Of a stretch of 64,000 nt of DNA, positions 48,900-57,038 are shown in pieces. Each line of letters begins with the position of its first letter. Within the stretch, counting starts at the first letter, position 1. The notes under the pieces were generated by a model. The model was not told the origin of the DNA and made no database searches. It saw nothing but the letters and a program-made list of their open reading frames with translations. The position numbers were made by a program, and so were the translations under genes. Source of the DNA: Streptomyces sp. ATexAB-D23 (GTDB taxonomy: Bacteria > Actinomycetota > Actinomycetes > Streptomycetales > Streptomycetaceae); contig NZ_KB892014.1 in NCBI RefSeq assembly GCF_000373645.1, forward strand, positions 62,001 through 126,000, in the 5' to 3' direction.

Positions 48900-49955
48900 T
48901 CACTTCGCGATGTTCGGCGGCGGGATCGGGGTGGCCGCGAGCGACTGAGGCGAGGTGGCCGACGCGTACGCCGAAGGGGCGGCCATCCCGGCCGTGGGGT
49001 CGCCGGCCGCGTCCTCGTCCGGGGCGGCGGCCACCATGGTGATGCCCGCCTCGTCCAGGGCCGTCTTGATGCGCCAGCGCAGCTCGCGCTCCACGCCCAC
49101 GGCCTGCCCCGGCATCGTCTTGGCGCTCACCCGGACCGTCATCGACTCCAGCAGCACGGTGTCCAGGCCGAGGATCTCCACCGGGCCCCACAGGCGCTCG
49201 GTCCACGGGTCCTCCTTGGCCATCGCCTGGGCGGCCTCGGTGATCACCGTACGGATCCGCTCCAGGTCCTCCGTGGGCCGCACCTGCACGTCGACATTGG
49301 CCGTGGACCAGCCCTGGCTGAGGTTGCCGATCCGCTTGACCTCGCCGTTGCGGACGTACCAGATCGCGCCGTTCTCGCCGCGCAGCTTGGTGACGCGCAG
49401 GCCGACCTCGACGACCTCGCCGGAGGCCACGCCCGCGTCGATCGTGTCGCCGACGCCGTACTGGTCCTCCAGGATCATGAAGACCCCGGACAGGAAGTCG
49501 GTGACCAGGTTGCGGGCGCCGAAGCCGAGCGCGACCCCGGCGACCCCGGCGGAGGCGAGCAGCGGCGCCAGGTTGATCTGGAAGGCGCCGAGGATCATCA
49601 GCGCCGCGGTGCCCAGGATCAGGAACGAGGCCACCGAACGGAGTACCGAGCCGATCGCCTCCGAGCGCTGGCGGCGGCGCTCCGCGTTGACCAGCAGGCT
49701 GCCGAGCGCGGTGCCCTGGACCGCCTGGGCGCTGCGGTTCATCCGTTCTATGAACTTGCTCAGGGCGCGGCGGACCAGATGGCGCAGCACGACCGCGACG
49801 GCCGCGATGAGGATGATCCGCAGTCCGGTGTTCAGCCAGGTGGACCAGTTCTCCTCCACCCAGCCCGCGGCGTTGCCCGCCTGCTCGGCGGCTTCGCCCA
49901 GCGAGCCTCCGGGCTCCGGTGACGGGGCTGCGGCCAACAGGGCGGACAGGGACAC
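48900..49955 (-). CDS. Small-conductance mechanosensitive channel (MscS-like)
   Basis: 351 residues. A short periplasmic-type N-terminus, then helices LRIILIAAVAVVLRHLVRR, SVASFLILGTAALMILGAF and the pore-lining helix LAPLLASAGVAGVALGFGARNLVTDFLSG with the Gly/Ala spacing of MscS. The beta domain is ILEDQYGVGDTIDAGVASGEVVEVGLRVTKLRGENG. A Pro/Ala-rich cytoplasmic tail (about 310-351) is added. The channel relieves hypo-osmotic shock. GTG 49955 has GGAGGT 6 bases upstream; longer upstream extension has no family support. Divergent from the HNH gene. Confidence 0.9.
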   Translation of the reverse strand: MSLSALLAAAPSPEPGGSLGEAAEQAGNAAGWVEENWSTWLNTGLRIILIAAVAVVLRHLVRRALSKFIERMNRSAQAVQGTALGSLLVNAERRRQRSEAIGSVLRSVASFLILGTAALMILGAFQINLAPLLASAGVAGVALGFGARNLVTDFLSGVFMILEDQYGVGDTIDAGVASGEVVEVGLRVTKLRGENGAIWYVRNGEVKRIGNLSQGWSTANVDVQVRPTEDLERIRTVITEAAQAMAKEDPWTERLWGPVEILGLDTVLLESMTVRVSAKTMPGQAVGVERELRWRIKTALDEAGITMVAAAPDEDAAGDPTAGMAAPSAYASATSPQSLAATPIPPPNIAK

Positions 49956-50323
49956 GGTGAGACCTCCAGGGGGAGCGCTGGGCGGGGGAGCGCTGAACAA
50001 CCACACTAACGGGGCATCGTCCGTGCTCCGTTGCCGTGACCGGGGGGAGAGACACGACTCACCCGGGGATACGGAACGCATAAGGAAACCGGTCGGAAGC
50101 GGTGCGTGTGGCGAAGCGCACACCGGGCGCGGGAGGGGCGCCGGACGGGGTCACAAGCGCCTGTTCCGGGGTGTCCGCACGGCCCGGGGACCCCCGTGCG
50201 GACGGAAAACCTTCCGGCCCGTTGCCCGTACGTGGTGGCGCTTCGACCAGGCAGGAGGGGAAACTGAGATCGGATCGTCCCGGCGCGAGCCACGCGCCGC
50301 CGGCGTACAAGGAGGCATCACCC
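49956..50323. other. Divergent spacer between mscS-like and HNH genes
   Basis: 368 bases without a supported gene. It contains a perfect 10-bp inverted repeat GTCCGCACGG/CCGTGCGGAC at 50173-50203 with an 11-base loop followed by GGAAAACC. This hairpin lies 120 bases before the HNH start, in its likely leader. No recognised riboswitch motif was seen. Confidence 0.5.
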
Positions 50324-50860
50324 GTGCCGCATGTCCTGGTTCTCAACGCGTCGTACGAGCCGCTCGGCGTCGTACCGCTCCGCCGCGCGCTCGTTCTCGT
50401 CCTGGAGAACAAGGCCATCTGCCTGGAGGAATCCGGCGCCTTCATGCACAGCGCCACCCGTGCCGTCCCGGCCCCCAGCGTCGTCCGTCTCAAACGGTTC
50501 GTCCGCGTCCCCTACCGGGGGCCGGTGCCGCTGACCCGGCGGGCGCTGTTCGCCAGGGACGGAGGGCGCTGCATGTACTGCGGCGCCGCCGCGACCAGCG
50601 TCGACCACGTCATTCCGCGCAGCCGCGGCGGACAGCACGCCTGGGACAACGTGGTGGCGGCCTGCCGCCGCTGCAACCACGTCAAGGCCGACCGCCATCT
50701 GCCCGAGCTCGGCTGGCGGCTGCACCAGCAGCCCGCCCCGCCCACCGGGCTCGCCTGGCGGATCATCGGCACCGGGCATCGCGACCCGCGCTGGCTGCCC
50801 TACTTGCAACCCTTCGGCGCGGACGACGCGATGGCCCGGATCGACGGCATCTCAGCCTGA
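50324..50860 (+). CDS. HNH endonuclease domain protein
   Basis: 178 residues. The N-terminal 70 residues are a small beta/alpha domain (VLVLNASYEPLGVVPLRRAL). The HNH domain is at about 75-130: CMYCG, DHVIPRSRGGQHAWDNVVAACRRCNHVKADR, with the two CxxC zinc pairs and the Asp-His catalytic pair. This is the common actinobacterial HNH protein, whose role in recombination or repair is not established. GTG 50324 has a strong AAGGAGG 8 bases upstream. Confidence 0.92.
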   Translation: MPHVLVLNASYEPLGVVPLRRALVLVLENKAICLEESGAFMHSATRAVPAPSVVRLKRFVRVPYRGPVPLTRRALFARDGGRCMYCGAAATSVDHVIPRSRGGQHAWDNVVAACRRCNHVKADRHLPELGWRLHQQPAPPTGLAWRIIGTGHRDPRWLPYLQPFGADDAMARIDGISA

Positions 50861-50884
50861 GAACCCGGGCCCGCGTCGTCTTCT

Positions 50885-50912
50885 GGCCCTGTCACCGGCC
50901 GGCGACAGGGCC
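50885..50912. terminator. Bidirectional terminator between HNH and glycosidase genes
   Basis: Inverted repeat GGCCCTGTC...GACAGGGCC (9 bp, inner CCGGCCGG stem) centred in the 55-base gap between convergent genes. Confidence 0.72.
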
Positions 50913-50915
50913 CGG

Positions 50916-53915
50916 TCAGCCGTGCCCGGCCACCGCGTACGCCCGTACGGACCAGAACGAGTAGCCGTACTCGGTGGCCCGTGCGTCGCCCTGGATACGG
51001 ATGAAGCGCGTGTCCTTCGCGTCCATCCGCACCGACTCCTGCCCGCCCGCGCCCTCCCGGACGGTCGCCGCGGTGCGCCAGGTGCGGCCGTCGGACGAGA
51101 CCTGGACGCGGTAGCGCGCGGCGTACGCGTCCTGCCAGTCGAGCACCACCCGGCCGAGCCGGACCGGGGCGGGCAGTTCCGCCTGCCACCAGGCCGCGTC
51201 ATCGGGCGGTGAGGACCAGCGGGTCTCCGGGTCGCCGTCCGAGGCGGCGGACGCCGGGAAGTCCGCGGTCTCCTCGCCCGAGGCGGAGGCGGCGGCCCCG
51301 CGCAGCAGGTCGGGTCCGGCGGTGCGCGGGTAGGCCCGGACGGTCAGGGTGGTCCGCTCACCGCCGAAGCTGAACGGCACCTGGTACTCGCCCGCCGGGG
51401 TGTCCGCCGGCACCTCGATCTCCACCGGGACCTCGGTCCGGGTCCCGCGCGGCACGGTCGTCCGCTTCGGCACCCGGACCTCGATGCCCGCGGGGGCCTT
51501 CGCGGTCAGCCTGCCCCGCACCTCGGCCGGGCGGCGGCCGGACAGCCGGGCCCGCACCTCCTGCGGCCCGCCGCCGATCACCGCGTCCGTCTCGCCGCGT
51601 GCGAGGTCGAGCCGGGCGGCGGGCTCGTCACCGAACCACGGAACCAGCGACCGCACGTCCGGGGCCGTCCCCGCACCGACGGACGCGACCGCCAGGGGCG
51701 GGATGATCAGGGGCGGCTCCCCGGCGACCACGGGGGTGGCGGCCGGCCAGCTGATCCGGACCGCGTCGGCCCGCAGCCCCTTGCCCGCCGCCTGGGTCCA
51801 GCCGCTCTCCGACAGCGGGCCGAGCGCGCGCCAGCCCTCGCCCGGCACATGGGCCTGGAGCGTGGCGCCCGAGGTCCCGGCACCCGGCAGGGTCGTCGCG
51901 GTGACGGCCTCCAGCTCCCTGGCCCGGTCCAGGCGCACCGTGTAGCCGCCCCGGGCCTCGGTCACCTTGCCGCCCGCCCGGTCCGTGCCGGTCCAGGAGG
52001 CCGCCTCCTCCCGCGTCCGGTCCAGGAACGGGCCGAGCACGCCCTCACCGACCGTCGCCCCGCCCGCCGCGATGTCCCCCCGCACCGGCTCCAGCGCCAG
52101 CGAAGCCTGCCAGGCGGCCGCGCCGTCCCCGCGCGCCTGGGCCCGGAGCTGATCGACGGCCAGCTCGCCGGCCCGGCCGTAGCGGGACAACTGCGCGGTC
52201 CAGGGCCGCACTTCCTCGCCCAGCCGCCCGCCGGCCGTCGCCGCCAGCTCGCCCGGGGCCTCGCGCATCACGGTGAACGCGTCCCGCAGCCGGTCCGCCG
52301 CCCGGTCCAGGGCCTTCGCGTCGTCGCCCGCGTACGCCTTCCAGAACGCGCTGATCAGTGGCCGCAGATACGCCGACTCGGTGCCGCCCAGCACCGAGCC
52401 CGCGCTGTTGCCCGCCAGCGCGCGCAGCGCCTCCCCGCTGCCGCTGTCCCCGCCCGCGAGGTCGTCAATGGCGGCCTGCCAGGACTCCTCGGACCGGTAG
52501 CCCTTCGGGTTCCACGCGAAGTCGGCCGAGGTGAACAGCGGGATGCGGGAGGCGGACGGCTGCTCCATGGCGTTGGCCAGCAGCGCCGCCGAGCCGGCCG
52601 CGACCGCCGGGTCCCGCCCGGTGTACGGGCCGAGGAAGATCCGGTCCTGCGCGTAGTCGTTGACCGGGTAGTTGTCCATGGTCACCAGCGGATGGCGGAA
52701 CGCGGCCCGCGCCCCGGCCAGTTCGCCACCCGTGATGGTCCTCGGCACGACCCCGACGCCGGTCCAGGCGACCCGCACGTCGTCCGCCAGCCGTGCGGCG
52801 AGCGCCGTGCGGTACTCCGTGGCACCGTCCTGGTAGAACTCCGTCGGCATCACCGACAGCGGCTCCGCGCCCGGGTGGCGCTCCGCCAGATGCGCTGCCA
52901 CCCCGTTCACGACGCGGGCCTGTGCCTCCGCCGCCGCCTCGGGGCCGCTGCCGAAGGTGTCCGCGTCGGCCGGGCAGTGCCACTCGCTGTAGCTGACGTC
53001 CTGGAACTGCACCTGGAAGACCCGCACCCCCAGGTCCCACATCGCGTCGATCTTCCGGTTCAGCGCCTTCAGGTCCCCGTCCGAGGACAGGCACATGGAC
53101 TGCCCGGGGGCCACCGCCCAGCCGAGCGTCACATGCGCGGCCCGCGCCCGTGAGGCCAGCGCCCGGAAATCCGCCCGCCCGCCCTCCGGGTACGGGTCGC
53201 GCCAGCGGGCCTGCCGGTACGGGTCGTCACCCGCCGCGTACAGGTAGCGGTTCTGCTTGGTGCGGGCCAGGAAGCCGATCTGCGCGAGCCGTGCCTCCTG
53301 GCTCCACGGCTGTCCGTAGAACCCCTCGGTCAGCCCGCGCACCGCGGTGGACGGCCAGTCCCGGACGGTGACGGCGGCGACCTCGCCGCCCCGGATCAGC
53401 TGGCGCAGCGTCTGCACCCCGTGGAACAGCCCGTCCCCGCCGGCGCCGTCCAGGGCGACGACGGCGCGCCCGGCGATCCGGCCCGTCGCGAGCCGGTAGC
53501 CGCCGGACGGCAGATCGGCGCGGTCCGCAGCGCCCAGGGCGCGCAGCGCGTCCGACGCCCCGTCGCCGCCGAGCCGGATCACCGGCCCGGCGCCCGGCAG
53601 CGCCTCGTGGACGGTCCGCACTCCCGCGTCCCGCAGGACCGCGCGCAGGGCGGCCACGGCGTACGGGTCGGCCGCCGCGTCGGCGACCAGGGTGACCGCG
53701 TCGCCGAGTGCGACCGCCTTCCCGGCGGCCTCGATGCTCTGCGGGCGCGGCCACACGGCGGGCGGCGTGGTGCCCTGCGTACGGCCGGGGCCCGCCACGG
53801 CGGTGGTTCCGGGGCCCGCGGGGGCGGCGAGGGCGGGCGGGGCTCCGGCGGCGAGCAGCCCGCCGAGCACGGCCACGGCGACGGCCGTCGCCCGCGTCCT
53901 GCGCCTGAGCCGCAT
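50916..53915 (-). CDS. Secreted GH84-like beta-N-acetylglucosaminidase with C-terminal F5/8C domain
   Basis: 999 residues. Signal peptide about 1-33 (RLRRRTRATAVAVAVLGG to PALAAPA). N-terminal GH20b/GH84N domain about 60-180, catalytic domain about 185-480 (VRGLTEGFYGQPWS, ARTKQNRYLYAAGDDPYRQ, FQVQFQDVSYSEWHC, YPVNDYAQDRIFLGPYTGR), helical region, NPCBM-like beta domains and a C-terminal galactose-binding domain (about 870-999, ASDGDPETRWSSPPDDAAWW). GH84 hydrolases use an Asp-Asp pair; here the pair is Gln305-Asp306, which may alter or reduce catalysis. Secreted glycosidase, with possible role on chitin-derived or host glycans. Start 53915 follows AGGGGAGA. Confidence 0.9.
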   Translation of the reverse strand: MRLRRRTRATAVAVAVLGGLLAAGAPPALAAPAGPGTTAVAGPGRTQGTTPPAVWPRPQSIEAAGKAVALGDAVTLVADAAADPYAVAALRAVLRDAGVRTVHEALPGAGPVIRLGGDGASDALRALGAADRADLPSGGYRLATGRIAGRAVVALDGAGGDGLFHGVQTLRQLIRGGEVAAVTVRDWPSTAVRGLTEGFYGQPWSQEARLAQIGFLARTKQNRYLYAAGDDPYRQARWRDPYPEGGRADFRALASRARAAHVTLGWAVAPGQSMCLSSDGDLKALNRKIDAMWDLGVRVFQVQFQDVSYSEWHCPADADTFGSGPEAAAEAQARVVNGVAAHLAERHPGAEPLSVMPTEFYQDGATEYRTALAARLADDVRVAWTGVGVVPRTITGGELAGARAAFRHPLVTMDNYPVNDYAQDRIFLGPYTGRDPAVAAGSAALLANAMEQPSASRIPLFTSADFAWNPKGYRSEESWQAAIDDLAGGDSGSGEALRALAGNSAGSVLGGTESAYLRPLISAFWKAYAGDDAKALDRAADRLRDAFTVMREAPGELAATAGGRLGEEVRPWTAQLSRYGRAGELAVDQLRAQARGDGAAAWQASLALEPVRGDIAAGGATVGEGVLGPFLDRTREEAASWTGTDRAGGKVTEARGGYTVRLDRARELEAVTATTLPGAGTSGATLQAHVPGEGWRALGPLSESGWTQAAGKGLRADAVRISWPAATPVVAGEPPLIIPPLAVASVGAGTAPDVRSLVPWFGDEPAARLDLARGETDAVIGGGPQEVRARLSGRRPAEVRGRLTAKAPAGIEVRVPKRTTVPRGTRTEVPVEIEVPADTPAGEYQVPFSFGGERTTLTVRAYPRTAGPDLLRGAAASASGEETADFPASAASDGDPETRWSSPPDDAAWWQAELPAPVRLGRVVLDWQDAYAARYRVQVSSDGRTWRTAATVREGAGGQESVRMDAKDTRFIRIQGDARATEYGYSFWSVRAYAVAGHG

Positions 53916-54226
53916 CCCTGTTCTCCCCTCGCTCCCACCGCCGGCCCCCGAGCCCACCACCCCGCCCGCGAGGGTGTCAACGCAAGGGGCGATCGGTAGG
54001 GAAATGCCCGATATCGGCGGTGTGATGAACGGGGTGCGCGGGACGAGGCAGCACGCGAAAGACAGCGCCGAATGGCCGAAAAAAGCGAATGTCTTGCGGA
54101 CAACCGGCCTTCCGGGAACGGATTGTGACCCGGAACACGTTGAACTCGTTGTCGTAACGCCTAGTCTGCGGCGGCGTCCGCTGGGTAGGTCTGCTCCGTC
54201 CTGTTCTCCACGGCCAGGAGGCCACC
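53916..54226. promoter_or_regulatory. Divergent spacer with promoter for the repeat-protein/malQ operon
   Basis: 311 bases. On the plus strand TTGAAC (54140-54145) and TAGTCT (54162-54167) form a good -35/-10 pair with a 16-base spacer, placing the transcript start about 50 bases before the small gene at 54227. A short palindrome CCGATATCGG lies at 54008-54017. Nothing else recognised. Confidence 0.6.
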
Positions 54227-54493
54227 ATGCCCGCCACCGCGCAGCTCCTGCTCTCCGCCCTCCCCAAACAGGTACCCGGCCCCGACCCGCTGATCAGCGC
54301 CTGCCCCGCCACCGCGCCCGGCCCGCTGACCAGCGAGGCGCCGCTCGCCGACGCCATACCCCTGACCAGCGAGCCGCCGCTCGCCGAGGCCGTCCCCCTG
54401 ACCAGCGAGCCCCCGCTCGCCGTCCTCGCCCCGCTGACCAGCGAACCGGCCATGTCCGGCAGCGCGTGGGGCACGGAGTCCCCAGGAGTCTGA
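54227..54493 (+). CDS. Small repeat protein translationally coupled to malQ
   Basis: 88 residues. After a hydrophobic N-terminus (MPATAQLLLSALPKQVPGPD) come five 12-residue tandem units of consensus PLTSEPPLAEAV (the first is PLISACPATAPG, the last PLTSEPAMSGSA). The 36-base repeats lie at 54287-54466. The ATG has a perfect AGGAGG 5 bases upstream. The stop codon (54491-54493) is directly followed by the malQ ATG at 54494. I do not recognise the family. It may be a translational leader, a surface or storage-related peptide, or a substrate for modification; no modification enzyme is adjacent. Confidence 0.75.
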   Translation: MPATAQLLLSALPKQVPGPDPLISACPATAPGPLTSEAPLADAIPLTSEPPLAEAVPLTSEPPLAVLAPLTSEPAMSGSAWGTESPGV

Positions 54494-56659
54494 ATGGGCT
54501 TGTCCCGGCTCGCCGCACTGCACGGCGTCGCCACCTCCTTCTCCCCGTCCGCCGGAGTCACCGCGCCCGTCCCCGAGGGCACGGTCGTCGCCGTGCTCGG
54601 AGCGCTCGGCGTCGACGCCACCACACCCGAAGCGGTACGGGACGCGCTCGCCGCCGCCGAGTCGGCGGCCCGCTCCAGGCTGCTGCCCGCCACCGTCGTC
54701 GTGTGGTCCGGGGAGCCCCTGCCCGCCGCCCTGACCGGCCTGCCGCCCGGCACGGAGCTGACCGTCCGTCCCGAGGAGGCCGACGGGACCGGGCCGTCCC
54801 GGATGCGGGTCCCGGGCGCGGGAGGACATCCGGCCGACCCGGCCGCCACGCCCCGCTGGTGGGCCGAGCCGCCACTCGGAGTGCACCGGCTGACCGCCCG
54901 CGCCCCCGGCCGCGAGGACCGCTCCTGCACGCTCGTCGTCGCCCCGGCCCGCGTCCCGCAGCCGCCCGGCCGCACGCACGGCTTCCTCGTCCAGCTCTAC
55001 TCGCTGCTCTCCGCCCGCTCCTGGGGCATGGGCGACCTCGGTGACCTCGCCGACCTCGCCTCCTGGGCCGGCCGCGGCCTCGGCGCCGGATTCGTCCAGG
55101 TCAACCCGCTGCACGCGGCGGTCATCGGCAACCCCACCGACCCCTCCCCCTACCGCCCGTCCTCCCGGCGCTTCCCCGACCCGGTGCACCTGCGCGTCGA
55201 GTCCGTCCCGGAGTACGGACACGCCACCGACCCGGCCGCCCTCGACGAACTGCGCCGCGAGGCCGCCGAGCTGAGCGACGCCGTGCTGAGCAAGGGCGCC
55301 CTCATCGACCGGGACGCCGTCTGGGCGCTCAAGCGCCGGGCCCTGGAACTGCTCGTCGCCGTCCCGCTCACCCCCGGCCGCCGCGCCGCCTACTGCGACT
55401 TCCTCGCCGCGCAGGGCCGGGCCCTGGAGGACCACGCCCTGTGGTGCGCGCTCGCCGAGGTGCACGGCTCCGACTGGCACCACTGGCCGGCCGAGCTGCG
55501 CGACCCCCGCTCCGACGCCACCGCCCGCGCCCGCTCCGAACTGCTCGACCGGGTCGACTTCCACTGCCGGCTCGCCTGGCTGACCGACGCCCAGCTCGCC
55601 GACGCCCAGCGCGCCGCCCGGGACGCCGGGATGGCCGTCGGCATCGTCCACGACCTCGCCGTCGGCGTGCACCCCGGCGGCGCCGACACCTGGGCCCAGC
55701 AGGACGCCTTCGCCCACGGCATGTCCGTCGGCGCGCCCCCCGACGCCTTCAACGCGCGCGGCCAGGACTGGGGGCTGCCGCCCTGGCGCCCCGACACCCT
55801 CGCCGCCTCCGGCTACGCCCCGTACCGCGGACTGCTGCGCGGACTCCTCGCCCACGCGGGCGCCCTGCGCATCGACCACGTGATGGGCCTGTTCCGGCTC
55901 TGGTGGGTGCCCGAGGGCCGCCCGCCCACCGAGGGCACCTACGTCACCCACGACGCGGAGGCGATGCTCGCCGTCCTGGTCCTGGAGGCGCACCGGGCCG
56001 GCACCGTCGTCATGGGGGAGGACCTGGGCACCGTCGAACCGGGCGTCCGCGAGGCGCTCGCCCGGCGCGGCGTCCTCGGCACCTCGGTGCTCTGGTTCGA
56101 ACGGGACTGGTCGGGCACCGGCCGCCCGCTCGCCCCCGAACAGTGGCGCGAGGACTGCCTGGCCACCGCCACCACCCACGACCTGCCCTCCACGGCCGCC
56201 CGGCTGACCGGCGACCATGTGACGCTGCGCCACAGCCTCGGCCTGCTCACCCGCCCGCTGGACCAGGAGCGCCGGGAGGACGGCGCCGACACGGCCGAGT
56301 GGCTGGCCCTGCTCGCCCGGCTCGGGATGCTCCCGGAGGGCGAGGACGACGAGGAGGCGGCCGTCCGGGCCGTGCACCGCTTCCTGCTCAGCACCCCCGC
56401 CCGGATGGCCGGGGTCTGGCTCCCCGACACGGTCGGCGACCGCCGCCCGCAGAACGTCCCGGGCACCTGGGACCAGTACCCCAACTGGCGGCTGCCCATC
56501 GCCGACGCGGAGGGCCGCCCGGTCACGCTGGAGGAGCTGGCAGCCTCGCCCCGGCTGCACCGCCTGATGGACGTCCTGCGCCCCTGTCAGGAGCCTCCGG
56601 GTCCCGGCGCGGTGCCCTCCGGGACCCGTACGGCACCCCCGGGCGCGCGGCCCGCTTAG
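54494..56659 (+). CDS. malQ: 4-alpha-glucanotransferase (amylomaltase)
   Basis: 721 residues, the GH77 amylomaltase of maltose and maltodextrin metabolism: transfers glucan chains between oligosaccharides in the cytoplasm. GH77 catalytic blocks: LRIDHVMGLFRLWWVPEG near residue 460 (nucleophile Asp), TVVMGEDLGTVEPGVREA (acid/base Glu) and ATTHDLPSTAARLTGDH (stabilising Asp). An extra N-terminal region of about 150 residues, as in actinobacterial MalQ, is present. The ATG abuts the stop of the upstream small gene, so translation is coupled. Confidence 0.95.
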   Translation: MGLSRLAALHGVATSFSPSAGVTAPVPEGTVVAVLGALGVDATTPEAVRDALAAAESAARSRLLPATVVVWSGEPLPAALTGLPPGTELTVRPEEADGTGPSRMRVPGAGGHPADPAATPRWWAEPPLGVHRLTARAPGREDRSCTLVVAPARVPQPPGRTHGFLVQLYSLLSARSWGMGDLGDLADLASWAGRGLGAGFVQVNPLHAAVIGNPTDPSPYRPSSRRFPDPVHLRVESVPEYGHATDPAALDELRREAAELSDAVLSKGALIDRDAVWALKRRALELLVAVPLTPGRRAAYCDFLAAQGRALEDHALWCALAEVHGSDWHHWPAELRDPRSDATARARSELLDRVDFHCRLAWLTDAQLADAQRAARDAGMAVGIVHDLAVGVHPGGADTWAQQDAFAHGMSVGAPPDAFNARGQDWGLPPWRPDTLAASGYAPYRGLLRGLLAHAGALRIDHVMGLFRLWWVPEGRPPTEGTYVTHDAEAMLAVLVLEAHRAGTVVMGEDLGTVEPGVREALARRGVLGTSVLWFERDWSGTGRPLAPEQWREDCLATATTHDLPSTAARLTGDHVTLRHSLGLLTRPLDQERREDGADTAEWLALLARLGMLPEGEDDEEAAVRAVHRFLLSTPARMAGVWLPDTVGDRRPQNVPGTWDQYPNWRLPIADAEGRPVTLEELAASPRLHRLMDVLRPCQEPPGPGAVPSGTRTAPPGARPA

Positions 56660-56679
56660 GCGTTCGCTACGTTTGCACC

Positions 56680-56910
56680 GTGGACAAGAAGAACGCTATG
56701 CGCGCCGGCGCCGTCGCCGCCGGAACGACGCTGATGATGCTGCTCATGTCGTCCCCCGCGCTCGCGCTCATCCGCGACGACGGCGACGACCCGGGCCCCG
56801 GCCTGAGCGTGATCGACACGGTCGGGCTGTACGTGGTGGCGCCCATCGTCCTGTTCCTGGTCATCGCGGGCCTGGTCATGGTCCTCGACAAGTCCAAGAA
56901 GCAGGTCTGA
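56680..56910 (+). CDS. Small single-pass membrane protein
   Basis: 76 residues: short basic start (VDKKNAMRAG), a signal-peptide-like hydrophobic stretch (AGTTLMMLLMSSPALAL), an acidic spacer with RDDGDDPGPG and a second membrane helix (LYVVAPIVLFLVIAGLVMVL) ending DKSKKQV. The layout (cleavable or anchor signal, short loop, helix, Lys tail) is common in small actinobacterial membrane proteins. A TACGTT-like -10 (56668-56673) ends 6 bases before the GTG, so the gene could be leaderless; an ATG at 56698 is an alternative start. Function unknown. Confidence 0.7.
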   Translation: MDKKNAMRAGAVAAGTTLMMLLMSSPALALIRDDGDDPGPGLSVIDTVGLYVVAPIVLFLVIAGLVMVLDKSKKQV

Positions 56911-56966
56911 CACCTGCCCGGTGACCAGGGCCCCCGGGCCCCGGTCCCGCCCCGCACAGCGCGGGC

Positions 56967-56997
56967 GCGCCGCACGGTAGCCGGTACCGTGCGGCGC
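56967..56997. terminator. Terminator between the small membrane protein and lysR
   Basis: 13-bp inverted repeat GCGCCGCACGGTA / TACCGTGCGGCGC with a 5-base loop, 57 bases after the small gene and 41 before lysR. Confidence 0.8.
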
Positions 56998-57038
56998 ACA
57001 CGCATGTTCGGACCTCCTCTCGGCGGTAGGTTGCGGCC

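Noticed and set aside
50006..50293. Minus-strand open frame in the mscS-HNH spacer as a gene
   Set aside because: No ribosome site or recognisable domain; Arg/Pro-rich composition is that of a shadow frame.
54227..54493. Calling the repeat protein a modified-peptide (RiPP) precursor
   Set aside because: No ATP-grasp, lanthipeptide, radical SAM or transporter gene is adjacent; kept as an open possibility only.
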